A stretch of DNA of 64,000 bases, taken from Petroclostridium sp. X23. Lineage in GTDB: Bacteria; Bacillota; Clostridia; SK-Y3. The position numbers were made by a program, and so were the translations under genes. Shown piece after piece: positions 34,259 through 43,064 of this stretch (its first letter is position 1; each line of letters begins with the position of its first letter). The notes under the pieces are model-generated. The model searched no databases and was not told the DNA's origin. It worked only from the letters and a program-made list of their open reading frames with translations. The stretch spans positions 1,801,051 to 1,865,050 of the forward strand of contig NZ_CP124862.1 of the NCBI RefSeq assembly GCF_030013905.1, written 5' to 3'.

Positions 34259-34492
34259 TTATCTGTAATTGTCATGACCAGGGTCACCGTGCATTCCATC
34301 TTGCGGCATCATTGGTGCACCAGGTACTGTCGGCTGCATTGGCTGCATATCCATTCCCTGATGGTGCATCGCCATCTGATAATTCACCTGCGCAATTTGT
34401 CTTTGAATATTAGCAGAGCGGGCGTGACCGTTTGCTAGTTGGTTATGCAGATTATATAGCTGCATATGCCAATTCATCATATTCATATCCAT
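34259..34492 (-). CDS. Small Met/His/Gln-rich protein of unknown function
   Basis: 77 residues starting MDMNMMNWHMQLYNLHNQLA, with about 16 Met and 8 His overall. The first half looks like one amphipathic helix (RSANIQRQIAQVNYQMAMHH); the second is a Pro/Met tail (GMDMQPMQPTVPGAPMMP). Such composition is seen in metal-binding (copper) and in spore-associated small proteins, but I recognise no family. The ATG at 34492 has AGAGGTGA upstream and is preferred over a GTG at 34504. Its own terminator suggests a monocistronic gene. Confidence 0.6.
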   Translation of the reverse strand: MDMNMMNWHMQLYNLHNQLANGHARSANIQRQIAQVNYQMAMHHQGMDMQPMQPTVPGAPMMPQDGMHGDPGHDNYR

Positions 34493-34700
34493 TCTTAGAA
34501 TCACCTCTTTAAAATTCTATTCAACTTAGTTCATCTAATAATAATATATGAACTTTACGTAATTCTGTGACAAACAGAGCATTCAATCTACTATTCTAGG
34601 GCTAATAAATTTATGTTAGATAGATTGGCTTTAAATATTCTCCTAATTCATTGACATAAACCTTGTTCTACTTTTATTCCACCAAATTCCTTTTTACTTT

Positions 34701-35582
34701 TTAGCGATCATTTGCAATAAGCATTTCCTGAACCTTTTCTATACCTATTCGATCAATTGTCATCCCGAAACGCTCTCCCGGTACGCCTTCATTCTTATAC
34801 AATAAAATTGCATTTTCTATTACATTCAGAACTTCATCTTTTGTAAACATCTTATCAATAAGTGAACCTATACGTGTTTTTTTCCCCCATCTGCCGCCGA
34901 CATAGACTTTATATCCTTGTTCTTCATCCGGGATCGCATTAAAATAGCATTTGGAGATGCATAAGCCGCAATTATTGCACACAGATTGATCAATGATCAT
35001 TTTACCGTTTTCCATGCTTGCCGCTTTCATCGGGCAAGTATCAATCACACCACACTTTGCGCATCCCTTGCATAATTGGCTATTATAATCCGGTTTTTTC
35101 TGGCCTACAATTCCCAGGTCATTAAGCTCCGGTTTTACACAGCTGTTTGGGCAGCCTCCAACTGCAATTTTAAATTTATGGGGGAGCATAACATCGGAAT
35201 ATCCTTCATAAAATCTCTTATGGATTTCAATGGCAAGTCCTTGGGTATCCACCAGTCCATATGTGCAAACCGTCCCTTTACAAGCGACAATAGGACGTAC
35301 TTTTGCTCCTGTTCCACCGACCGTCATACCCTCTTTTGCTACATATACTTTTACATTTTCAATATCATCGTATTGAATCCCCGGAATTTCTACTGTTAAT
35401 CTTGAAGTAAACGAGACATTCCCGTTTCCGAATTTTTCAGCGACCTCACTCAAGTTTCTTATTTGTTTAGCATTCAAAACTCCATTTCTCGTAATGACCC
35501 TTGCTGAAAAATGTATCCCATCATTATTGGATAAAAATCCTTGTCCTTTCACTTTCTTTCTTTGTTCTGCTGTTATATTCAT
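34701..35582 (-). CDS. Siroheme sulfite/nitrite reductase with ferredoxin domain
   Basis: 293 residues, the compact clostridial type. It reduces sulfite (or nitrite) by six electrons on a siroheme-[4Fe-4S] centre. The N-terminal domain includes GIHFSARVITRNGVLN and FTSRLTVEIPGI. Siroheme/4Fe-4S ligands are in ACKGTVCTYGLVDTQ and VGGCPNSCVKPELNDLGIVG. Two further [4Fe-4S] clusters are carried by CKGCAKCGVIDTCP and CNNCGLCISKCYFNA. It is transcribed away from a LysR gene across a 114-base region with a dyad. It may serve assimilation or dissipation of sulfite, for example sulfite released from sulfonates, but that link is inference. Confidence 0.88.
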   Translation of the reverse strand: MNITAEQRKKVKGQGFLSNNDGIHFSARVITRNGVLNAKQIRNLSEVAEKFGNGNVSFTSRLTVEIPGIQYDDIENVKVYVAKEGMTVGGTGAKVRPIVACKGTVCTYGLVDTQGLAIEIHKRFYEGYSDVMLPHKFKIAVGGCPNSCVKPELNDLGIVGQKKPDYNSQLCKGCAKCGVIDTCPMKAASMENGKMIIDQSVCNNCGLCISKCYFNAIPDEEQGYKVYVGGRWGKKTRIGSLIDKMFTKDEVLNVIENAILLYKNEGVPGERFGMTIDRIGIEKVQEMLIANDR

Positions 35583-35664
35583 ATGATCAACTCCATTTAT
35601 TATTTCTCTTTCTATTATAATACTTGAACTATATATTGCAAAATAGTAATATATTATTATTATA

Positions 35665-35680
35665 ATAGGTATTTACCTAT
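35665..35680. promoter_or_regulatory. Dyad in the sulfite reductase/LysR divergent region
   Basis: ATAGGTATTTACCTAT, a perfect 7+7 palindrome with 2-base centre, lies 17 bases upstream of the LysR start and within the divergent control region. It is a plausible operator, although classical LysR sites have a T-N11-A layout. Confidence 0.4.
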
Positions 35681-35696
35681 AGAACGGAGTATTAAG

Positions 35697-36569
35697 ATGA
35701 CAATCAGACATTTGAAGGTTTTTATCGCCGTTTGCCAATATGGAAAGATGAGTGTTGCCGCTAGAAAACTACATATCGCTCAACCATCCATCAGCCAAAC
35801 CATCTCAGAAATAGAACAGTATTATGAAATAAAACTATTTGAACGTCTCTCTAAAAAACTTTTCATTACTGAGGCAGGCAAAGAATTCTTGAATTATGCA
35901 AGACATATCATCGCATTGTTTGATGAAATGGAAGAAAATATAAGTATGAAATCTAAAAATATCAGCTTGAAAATTGGTGCGACAATCACGATTGGAACTT
36001 GTGTGCTGAATGATATCTTACAAGATTTTGAAACCAAACATCCCGAAGTGAAAACACAAATCATTGTTGAAAACACCGGTGTTATTGAAGAAATGCTATT
36101 AAAAAGCGAACTGGATATAGGAATAGTAGAAGGGGAAATAAAAAGCGCCGATATTATTACTGTTCCTATTCTTTCAGATGAGCTTATACTTGTTTGTTCG
36201 GCTTTTCATAAATTTTCGAATTTAGAAAGCATCAGCATATCTCAACTTCAAAGCTTAGATTTTGTTATGCGTGAAAAAGGCAGCGGTACAAGAGAGCTTT
36301 TTGAAAAAGCACTGCAAGCCGCGGGAATTTCTGTAAATGAAAAGTGGACTTGTAACAACTCGGAAGCAATTAAAAATGCAGTTATCAATGGTCAAGGTCT
36401 AACAGTCATCTCTAAAATGCTTGTAGAAAAAGAATTGCAGTCAAAGAAACTTCATAGTATTTTAATAAACGATGTTAATCTTGATCGAGACTTTCATGCC
36501 GCATATCATAAAAACAAGTATTTGTCAGAAAGCCTAATGAGTTTTATGTCAACCTGCCTGTATAGATGA
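35697..36569 (+). CDS. LysR-family transcriptional regulator
   Basis: 290 residues. The winged HTH is at residues 1-60 (MSVAARKLHIAQPSISQTIS, EIEQYYEIKLFER) and the effector-binding domain at 90-290 (LKIGATITIGTCVL, LDIGIVEGEI, FVMREKGSGTRELFEKAL). It resembles the CysL/YwfK type. Divergent orientation from the sulfite reductase gene makes that gene the likely target. ACGGAG precedes the ATG. Confidence 0.9.
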   Translation: MTIRHLKVFIAVCQYGKMSVAARKLHIAQPSISQTISEIEQYYEIKLFERLSKKLFITEAGKEFLNYARHIIALFDEMEENISMKSKNISLKIGATITIGTCVLNDILQDFETKHPEVKTQIIVENTGVIEEMLLKSELDIGIVEGEIKSADIITVPILSDELILVCSAFHKFSNLESISISQLQSLDFVMREKGSGTRELFEKALQAAGISVNEKWTCNNSEAIKNAVINGQGLTVISKMLVEKELQSKKLHSILINDVNLDRDFHAAYHKNKYLSESLMSFMSTCLYR

Positions 36570-36839
36570 TCATTGATTTTTGACCAAAATCCCCACTTTT
36601 TATGCATGATTACTTTTAATATTATCTTAATATTAAAATACTTTTGAAAATATTTTATCGGAGCATCGAAACCAACCTGCAGCAATATTCATACGTTGTA
36701 ACAGGCCAAGGGACTGTCTCAAAATAAATTTGAATTATATTTTAAAACAACCCCTTATGTATTTTCACACTATTCTTAAATAACTATTTTATAATGCTTA
36801 ACAGCCCTGTAATGATCATCATTAAAAATGTACCTAAGC

Positions 36840-37610
36840 CTATCTACCTAGAAAACCTCCATCTACATTTAGTATCGCCCCAGATACATAATTTGAAGCC
36901 TCGGAAGCAAGAAATACAATTGCTCCCTTCAGTTCTTCAGGCTTCGCCCACCTCCCTTTGGGAATTCTGCTATTTATCGAATCTACCAATTCTTTGCCCA
37001 TTTGATCCTTAATATTAAGCTGTGTTTCAAAATATCCGGGCGCTATTGCGTTTACACATATGCCGGATTTAGCCAGCTCATTGGATAAAGATTTGGTAAG
37101 TAAGGCAATGGATGCCTTTGAAGCGGAATAGGAACAATTTTTAAAAGCTCCTATAAAACTAAGCATAGACGCTATATTTATTATCTTACCATAATGATTA
37201 GCCTTCATTTTTTCCGCCGCTAATTTACATAATATAAACGGTGCTGTGGAATTAATTTTAAATACCTTTTCCCAATCTTCCAAAGTATGATCAAAGACAT
37301 CCTTTCTTACAATTGTTCCCGCATTGTTCAAAAGTATATCTACCTTACCTCCCATAATATCTACAGCTTCATTAAAGGCACGTGTAATATCCTTGTCATC
37401 TCCAAGATCTGCTTTAATGGCATGTACTTTCTCTCCTAACTTGCTCATTTCTTCTGCAGTAGTGTACATTTCACCCAGTATATCAATGATGCACACCTCC
37501 GCTCCTGCTTCATGGAGACCTTCTGCCATCGCCCGCCCCAAACCACGTGCCGCACCTGTTACGATTGCTTTTCTTCCTGTAAGATCAAATAAGTGTGTCA
37601 AATTAAACAT
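36840..37610 (-). CDS. Short-chain dehydrogenase (KduD-like)
   Basis: 256 residues. NAD(P)-dependent SDR with the cofactor motif VTGAARGLGRAMAEGL, NNAG at about 90 (LLNNAGTIVRKDVF), catalytic Ser in IASMLSF and Tyr-x3-Lys in CSYSASKAS. The closest named relatives by appearance are 2-deoxy-D-gluconate/5-keto-gluconate type dehydrogenases, so an aldonate or keto-sugar acid substrate is likely. The ATG at 37610 follows GAGGTGAG. It is the last gene of the sugar operon and lies 176 bases after the transaldolase-like gene, with an imperfect hairpin between, so it may be expressed less strongly. Confidence 0.85.
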   Translation of the reverse strand: MFNLTHLFDLTGRKAIVTGAARGLGRAMAEGLHEAGAEVCIIDILGEMYTTAEEMSKLGEKVHAIKADLGDDKDITRAFNEAVDIMGGKVDILLNNAGTIVRKDVFDHTLEDWEKVFKINSTAPFILCKLAAEKMKANHYGKIINIASMLSFIGAFKNCSYSASKASIALLTKSLSNELAKSGICVNAIAPGYFETQLNIKDQMGKELVDSINSRIPKGRWAKPEELKGAIVFLASEASNYVSGAILNVDGGFLGR

Positions 37611-37786
37611 CAAACTCACCTCGTAAACTATCAGTAATATTATTAAAATCTAAAGTAAAGTCAAATCCATCTTATCGCAAGACTAAATGATTGAGCCGTA
37701 GAGCCTTGACCCGGTGCTGTTGCTAAAGGTATAGCAAGTTGCACCAGATCTTGAAGCTCTTTTATCCATTCATTACAAATATTCAA

Positions 37787-39112
37787 CTATTTCTGTCCTT
37801 TTGCCGCATTCATGAAACGTCTATGGAATTGAACCACCAATGGTGAAGAAGTAAATTGAGAAAGGTGTTCGGGAGCTGTGGTAATCACGATACGGTCTGA
37901 CATATCTTTAAACTCATCTTCCATCAGCAGTTTATCGATATAAGGATATAATGTATCTCCCTGGAAGTTGCATATGATCAATCGCGTATCCGACATATTG
38001 GCCTTGCGCAGCACTCTGAGATTATGTCTTATGCTGTCCAATCCATCGCAATCCTTATCATCAAAGCCTCTGTACTTTAACATAAACTCTGCTAGATTCT
38101 TTATTTTTAGCATATCCATATTTGCTTCATTGGCTCCGATATAATCGTTGTCTATCATATACTGTTTTAACATATCCATGAAAGTGTCATCACCCGTAGC
38201 CTCATACGCCTTTAACAGTCCAAACATATACTTGCTTTGCGTATGTCTGAACATAATAAAGCTGTTGATAAAATATGGACGCGCTTGAAGCGCCAGAGCG
38301 GTCTGATAAGGTTCAAACATCAGCGTGAAATTCACTCTATAACCCTTTTCCTTCAACATAATAGCTAAATTATGTCCTCGCAGTCTATCTTTATTAATTC
38401 CTTGATTCCATCTAAGATTGAATTTTTTATCTCCTTCTAACAACTCTTTCACATTCTCAGCATTCACTGGCCCTGTATGAGGAATCTTAATTACAACCCT
38501 ATATTTTGAAAGCATTTCACTGAAGCGTGCACATTCTTCAAGAATCTCTTCATCGGATGCATTAAATGGATCATTAATCTCTACGCTGATATCACATCCA
38601 GGCCCCAGAATTTTTCCTATTTCATCCATAACCTCATCTCTGTTTTTGAACTTTTGTCCTATATTTGCTTGAGGATTATTAATGAACATATTGTAGATAA
38701 TTGCCGGATTACACGTTAGATTTGCCACCATATCCTTTATTTGATAAACCTCATAGGGATTGGCGGAATCTGCCGAAAAGAGAAGCTTGGTAGGACGTTT
38801 AATGCCATTTTTATCATATGAGATATCCCGGACCAGATCCGCTTTACATATTCCATCACTTTCCAGCGAATATTCTACTTTAAATCCTGCCGGAGTTTCT
38901 CCTTCCGGAATGTTGAAATAATCAATGACTTCCTTAAAGTTTTGAGTCACTCCAATATATTTTGCGTATGATTTTATCTGTGAATATAAAGCAAGGCCTA
39001 TTTCTTGGTTTTTTAATCTATACACATAACTTTCATCGCCTTTTGCGATATTGATACCCTCTTTGCCTAGGATAGAGTGTGTGTAACATTTTAAAACGCT
39101 ATTATTCTCCAT
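37787..39112 (-). CDS. Transaldolase-family protein, long variant
   Basis: 441 residues, about twice the short transaldolases and longer than TalB. The barrel region is recognised by NLTCNPAIIYNMFINN, CDISVEINDPF, RVVIKIPHTGPVN (likely Schiff-base Lys), GYRVNFTLMFEPYQTALAL and ARPYFINSFIMFRH. The first 110 residues (VYRLKNQEIGLALYSQIKSY and following) and the C-terminal 90 are not part of the usual family. Class I aldolase or transaldolase chemistry on a ketose phosphate is expected. It lies 12 bases after the RpiB-type gene with a GGAGG site. The substrate is unknown; the unusual length suggests a specialised role. Confidence 0.8.
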   Translation of the reverse strand: MENNSVLKCYTHSILGKEGINIAKGDESYVYRLKNQEIGLALYSQIKSYAKYIGVTQNFKEVIDYFNIPEGETPAGFKVEYSLESDGICKADLVRDISYDKNGIKRPTKLLFSADSANPYEVYQIKDMVANLTCNPAIIYNMFINNPQANIGQKFKNRDEVMDEIGKILGPGCDISVEINDPFNASDEEILEECARFSEMLSKYRVVIKIPHTGPVNAENVKELLEGDKKFNLRWNQGINKDRLRGHNLAIMLKEKGYRVNFTLMFEPYQTALALQARPYFINSFIMFRHTQSKYMFGLLKAYEATGDDTFMDMLKQYMIDNDYIGANEANMDMLKIKNLAEFMLKYRGFDDKDCDGLDSIRHNLRVLRKANMSDTRLIICNFQGDTLYPYIDKLLMEDEFKDMSDRIVITTAPEHLSQFTSSPLVVQFHRRFMNAAKGQK

Positions 39113-39124
39113 GACTTTAACCTC

Positions 39125-39577
39125 CTATTTCATATTCTCTTGTTCATATGCATAAAGCTTGCCCAGCTTTGTGATAAAAGGCTCTTTGCTTTCATAAGTT
39201 CTCGCCAGCCATTCTTCAGCCATCTTTAAAGCTGTCATTTTGCCTGCTACCAAAGCGCCAATGCACATAATATTAATATTATTCGCATATACCGAGCGAT
39301 CAGTAGAGAATAAATCATGGCAAACTGCTGCATAAACACCACTAAATTTGTTTGCACAAATCTGCATCCCTATCCCGGTACCGCAAACCAAAAAACCCTT
39401 TTGAAATTCTTTTTTCTGTATCCCTTGTGCTACTTTCGCAGCCACATCGGGATAGTCTACTTCATTTGCATCATAACAGCCGCAGTCAACTACTTCGTGC
39501 CCTCTTTTAGCAAGTTCATTCATCAAAAAGCTTTTTAATTCAAATGCCAAATGGTCGCTTCCGATTCCGATCTTCAT
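39125..39577 (-). CDS. RpiB/LacAB-family sugar-phosphate isomerase
   Basis: 150 residues. It interconverts an aldose phosphate and a ketose phosphate. Family motifs are GIGSDHLAFELKSFL (Asp/His of the phosphate site), DYPDVAAKVAQ, FLVCGTGIGMQICANK (catalytic Cys of CGTG) and ANNINIMCIGALV. The family covers ribose-5-P isomerase B, galactose-6-P isomerase, EryI-type tetrose isomerases and isomerases of sulfoglycolysis. Being between a split transketolase and a transaldolase-like gene, it is probably specific for the operon's own sugar phosphate. A GGAGGAG site precedes the ATG. Confidence 0.9.
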   Translation of the reverse strand: MKIGIGSDHLAFELKSFLMNELAKRGHEVVDCGCYDANEVDYPDVAAKVAQGIQKKEFQKGFLVCGTGIGMQICANKFSGVYAAVCHDLFSTDRSVYANNINIMCIGALVAGKMTALKMAEEWLARTYESKEPFITKLGKLYAYEQENMK

Positions 39578-39604
39578 AATTAACTCCTCCTCAAATAAAT
39601 CATA

Positions 39605-40543
39605 TTATTTTGCCTTAATGGCGTCCTTTACTGCTGAAAAAATCGTTTCAGCATCAAGTCCATATATCTTAACCATCTCATCAAAACTTCCGGACATTCC
39701 GAACTTGTCTTTTACACCTACGCGCCTTAAAACAGTGGGATGGGCTTCAGAAACCACTTCTGCAACAGCTCCTCCAAGGCCTCCGATGACGCTGTGATCC
39801 TCGGCTGTCACGATGACCCCCGTCTCCTTTGCACATCTGACCACCAGTTCTTCATCCATCGGTTTGATACACGACATATCCACTACCCTCGCTGAAATGC
39901 CTTCCGCTTTAAGCATATCCGCCGCTAGAAGAGATTGATACAGCATCCGCCCAACAGCCATAATGGTCGCATCCGTTCCTTCCCTTACGATCATCCCCTT
40001 GCCGATTTTAAACGATATATCGGTATCATACACCAATTCTTCGGCATACTTTCCTCCCAAACGGATATATACCGGCCCATCATATAATAATGCTTCCTCG
40101 ACAGCTGCTTTTGTCAACTTAGCATCTGTCGGCACAATCACTACCATCTCCGGTATTACACGCATCAGAGCAATATCCTCAACACATTGGTGTGATGCGC
40201 CATCTTCATTGATTAATATTCCAGCATGGGTCGCACAAATTTTTACATTTCTATGAGGATAAGCGATTGAATTTCTTACTGCATCATAGGCACGCCCGGC
40301 CGCAAACATTGCAAAAGTGCTTGCGAACACCGGTGAACCGCATGTAGACATGCCTGCTGCGGTTGACATCATATCCCCTTCAGAAATGCCAATGTTAAAA
40401 AATCTTTCAGGATATTTCTTCGCAAAATGTTCCGTTCTCGTCGCCTTGGATAAATCAGCATCACAAACATAAAACAGGTGCTTTTCTCCCAATTCCGCCA
40501 GTGCAAGACCATACGCCTCTCGTGTCGCCATCTTTTCAGCCAT
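39605..40543 (-). CDS. Transketolase C-terminal subunit (pair 1)
   Basis: 312 residues: pyrimidine-binding and C-terminal domains of a split transketolase. Seen are DADLSKATRTEHFAKKYPER, FNIGISEGDMMSTAAGM (cofactor Glu), CATHAGILINEDGASHQCVE, GPVYIRLGGK and VTAEDHSVIGGLGGAVAEV. GISEGDM replaces the more common GIAEQNM. The ATG at 40543 has GGAGGTTGG upstream and lies one base after the stop of the N-terminal subunit gene. Together they transfer two-carbon units between sugar phosphates with thiamine diphosphate. Confidence 0.92.
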   Translation of the reverse strand: MAEKMATREAYGLALAELGEKHLFYVCDADLSKATRTEHFAKKYPERFFNIGISEGDMMSTAAGMSTCGSPVFASTFAMFAAGRAYDAVRNSIAYPHRNVKICATHAGILINEDGASHQCVEDIALMRVIPEMVVIVPTDAKLTKAAVEEALLYDGPVYIRLGGKYAEELVYDTDISFKIGKGMIVREGTDATIMAVGRMLYQSLLAADMLKAEGISARVVDMSCIKPMDEELVVRCAKETGVIVTAEDHSVIGGLGGAVAEVVSEAHPTVLRRVGVKDKFGMSGSFDEMVKIYGLDAETIFSAVKDAIKAK

Positions 40544-40544
40544 T

Positions 40545-41390
40545 TCAGCCAACCTCCAGTTCCCTTAATGTTTGTTCCAGTTCTTTGACCGCTTCATCGT
40601 ATTGTTCTTTATTTGGAGTCATACCATGCCATCCAACCTTGTTCTCCATAAAGGACACACCCTTGCCTTTGATAGAGCGGCATAAGATCGCCGTAGGCCT
40701 TCCTTTGGTACGCTTACCTTCTTCAATGGCATCTATGATTTCTTCCAAGTGATGCCCATCTATCACAATCACATGCCAACCAAACGCAGCAAATTTCTTA
40801 TCTACCGGTGCAGGATTCATCACTGCTGCTACTTCCCCGTCAATCTGAAGACCGTTCAGATCAACAAAAGCTGTCAAGTTGTCAAGCTTATAATGCGCAG
40901 CCGTCATTGCGGCTTCCCATATCTGACCTTCTTGAATTTCACCATCCCCCAGCATGGCATAGACATGATAATCCTTGTTTTCCGCCTTCCCGATCATCGC
41001 CATGCCATTTGCCGCCGAAAGACCCAATCCCAGAGAACCCGAAGACATATCAACTCCCGGTGTTTTTTTCATATCCGGATGTCCTTGAAGGAAACTTGAT
41101 CCCTTTCTTAGATTTTTCAACTCATCCCTAGAAAAATATCCTTTTTCCGCCAGCGCCGCATAATATGCAGGTGCGCAATGCCCTTTTGAAAGTACGAACC
41201 GGTCCCGTTCCGGCCATTCGGGATTTTCTGCATTAATATTCATCTCTTTAAAATAAAGCACCGCAAGAATATCCGCGATGGATAATGATCCGCCCGGATG
41301 TCCTGACCCGGCACAATAGAGTGATTCTATAATATCCATTCGTATTTTCGCTGCCGCTATTTTCAATTCTTTATATGCATGACTCTCCAT
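40545..41390 (-). CDS. Transketolase N-terminal subunit (pair 1)
   Basis: 281 residues, the TPP-binding half. Motifs: CAGSGHPGGSLSIADILAVL, FVLSKGHCAPAYYAAL, SSGSLGLGLSAANGMA and the TPP motif MLGDGEIQEGQIWEAAMTAA ending at the NG of FVDLNGLQIDG. GAGGTG precedes the ATG at 41390. Just upstream lies the end of an insertion sequence (41417-43044). Removing it and one copy of its duplication leaves a gap of only about 37 bases to the ABC ATPase gene, so this was once internal to a longer operon. Confidence 0.92.
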   Translation of the reverse strand: MESHAYKELKIAAAKIRMDIIESLYCAGSGHPGGSLSIADILAVLYFKEMNINAENPEWPERDRFVLSKGHCAPAYYAALAEKGYFSRDELKNLRKGSSFLQGHPDMKKTPGVDMSSGSLGLGLSAANGMAMIGKAENKDYHVYAMLGDGEIQEGQIWEAAMTAAHYKLDNLTAFVDLNGLQIDGEVAAVMNPAPVDKKFAAFGWHVIVIDGHHLEEIIDAIEEGKRTKGRPTAILCRSIKGKGVSFMENKVGWHGMTPNKEQYDEAVKELEQTLRELEVG

Positions 41391-41416
41391 TTTTTCACCT
41401 CATTTATTTGTTATAA

Positions 41417-43044
41417 GTTGGTGTTCAGCAAAGCTGAACCCCTTGATTCAACTTGATTTTATCAACTGGAAACAATTTTCTTCACCTCACAGCCCTCAAA
41501 CCTGCTAAAATAGAGAATATTTTAGAAAGGGGCTGATGTCATTGCTTCCACCAAACCAGAGTCACCTGGCTTATAAACTTAATTTATTTCTATCTGTCAG
41601 TGAGACTGACAGCATTGCTAAGATAATATCAAAGATTGATCTATCTCGTGTTTATGACTTCTGTTTACATTTTTATTCACAAAATCCTGCAGGACGTATT
41701 GCACTTTATCGCCCTCAAGATGCTTTAAGGTCTTTACTTGTGATGTACCTTGCTGGCTTTACATCCATTAATAAATGGGTCAAAGAACTTAGGGATACAC
41801 CAAGATATGCTTATCTATCAGGTTTCTCTCCTGACAAGACGCCCTCTAAGGCTTATTTCTCTTGGTTTATCTCTAATCTTTTCGGCGATGAAAACGTTGA
41901 AGATGTCATGCTTCAAGGTTCTCTAATCCGTAAAATATTTGAATTGTTATTTGTCAAAGAATCTATCGAATTAGGAATCATTGATCCCCATGATAAAGTA
42001 ATCTTTGACGGCTGCAAGGTAAAATCTTTTTGCAAACAAAAGTATGTTCCTGAAAAATATTGTAGATGCTATGCCAGTAATATAAAACCCTTTAAATGCT
42101 CTATGTGTACTGACTCCGAAGCCACAAAAGGTTATGATCATAATCTTGATGAATATCTAATGGGATACGGTCTGCATTTTGCAACAACTCCTATGATAGA
42201 TAATCCATCTAAATGCCTACCACTAACATTCTTCGTCGAAGGTGCTGATGTCCACGATGTTAGAATGACACCACATCTAATAATGCATCTTTATCACAAC
42301 TTGAAAGTTGACTTTCATTATGTCATTGCTGATTCGGGATACGACGCTTATTATGTTTACTGGTGGATTAGTTTACTAGGCGGTAAGCCTATTATTGCAA
42401 TTAATCCAAGAAATTCTCAAACTCCAACACCTACTAATGAGTTTGGTTTGCCTGTTTGTGCTGCTGGTCATACATTTTACTATTGGGGTATTGATAAGAA
42501 AAAAAGACGACTAAAATGGCGGTGTCCAAGAAAAGCTTCTAAAAAATTGGCTGAAAAACTAAAGTGTGATCATCCATGTTGTGATTCTGGCTATGGCAAG
42601 ACAGTCTATACTCACATTGAAGATGATATTCGTTGGTTTACCCAAGTTCCCAGAGGCTCACAACTCTGGAAAGACATCTATTCAAGAAGAGCACGTATAG
42701 AATCCGTTATTGGAGATATTGTACTCAACAACGGTCTTAAATCTCCATTATTTAGGGGTACCAAGAACTTCTTCGTGAGAACTGCCTTAGTTTGCATGCT
42801 CCAACATGCAAAAGCCATAGCCATAACCCTTGAGAATAAAGAATACCATAAGACTGCTGCATAAACTACAGGAAAAATATTCTTACTATTCTCTTGCATA
42901 GGGAATCTCCGACCATTTTTAGATACCAAATTATTCCTATCATCCATTCTTTAAATTTTCAAAGTACACATGAACATAGTTTATTGCTATAACCTAAAAC
43001 TTTAACATTCTATACCATTTTGTTGTTATTTACTGAACATCTAC
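41417..43044 (+). mobile_element. Insertion sequence (1628 bp) with 9-bp target duplication
   Basis: TTGTTATAA occurs on both sides (41408-41416 and 43045-43053). The ends are imperfect inverted repeats: GTTGGTGTTCAGCAAA on the left and, reversed, GTAGATGTTCAGTAAA on the right (13 of 16). One transposase gene lies inside, opposite in direction to the operon it interrupts. About 180 bases after the transposase are non-coding. The family is uncertain (an IS1182/IS5-like DDE transposase). Confidence 0.88.
41536..42864 (+). CDS. DDE transposase of the 1.6-kb element
   Basis: 442 residues. An N-terminal helical DNA-binding part (YRPQDALRSLLVMYLAGFTS, INKWVKELRDTPRYAYLSGF) precedes the catalytic core. 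Asp in KVIFDGCKVKSF, Asp in YVIADSGYDAYYVYW and Glu in SRRARIESVIGDIV are good DDE candidates. A Cys-rich insert (CRCYAS, CSMCTD) lies between. The ATG follows GAAAGGGG closely. The gene looks intact. Confidence 0.88.
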   Translation: MSLLPPNQSHLAYKLNLFLSVSETDSIAKIISKIDLSRVYDFCLHFYSQNPAGRIALYRPQDALRSLLVMYLAGFTSINKWVKELRDTPRYAYLSGFSPDKTPSKAYFSWFISNLFGDENVEDVMLQGSLIRKIFELLFVKESIELGIIDPHDKVIFDGCKVKSFCKQKYVPEKYCRCYASNIKPFKCSMCTDSEATKGYDHNLDEYLMGYGLHFATTPMIDNPSKCLPLTFFVEGADVHDVRMTPHLIMHLYHNLKVDFHYVIADSGYDAYYVYWWISLLGGKPIIAINPRNSQTPTPTNEFGLPVCAAGHTFYYWGIDKKKRRLKWRCPRKASKKLAEKLKCDHPCCDSGYGKTVYTHIEDDIRWFTQVPRGSQLWKDIYSRRARIESVIGDIVLNNGLKSPLFRGTKNFFVRTALVCMLQHAKAIAITLENKEYHKTAA

Positions 43045-43064
43045 TTGTTATAAAATATTGATGC

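Noticed and set aside
36707..36770. Possible insertion-sequence end (AAGGGACTGTCTCAAAA... with CCCCTT further on)
   Set aside because: It resembles IS termini and can fold back imperfectly, but no transposase fragment or target duplication was found, so it is not listed as a feature.
40749..41131. Two plus-strand frames of over 100 codons inside the transketolase gene
   Set aside because: Antisense shadows of a strongly conserved TPP-binding protein; no ribosome sites.
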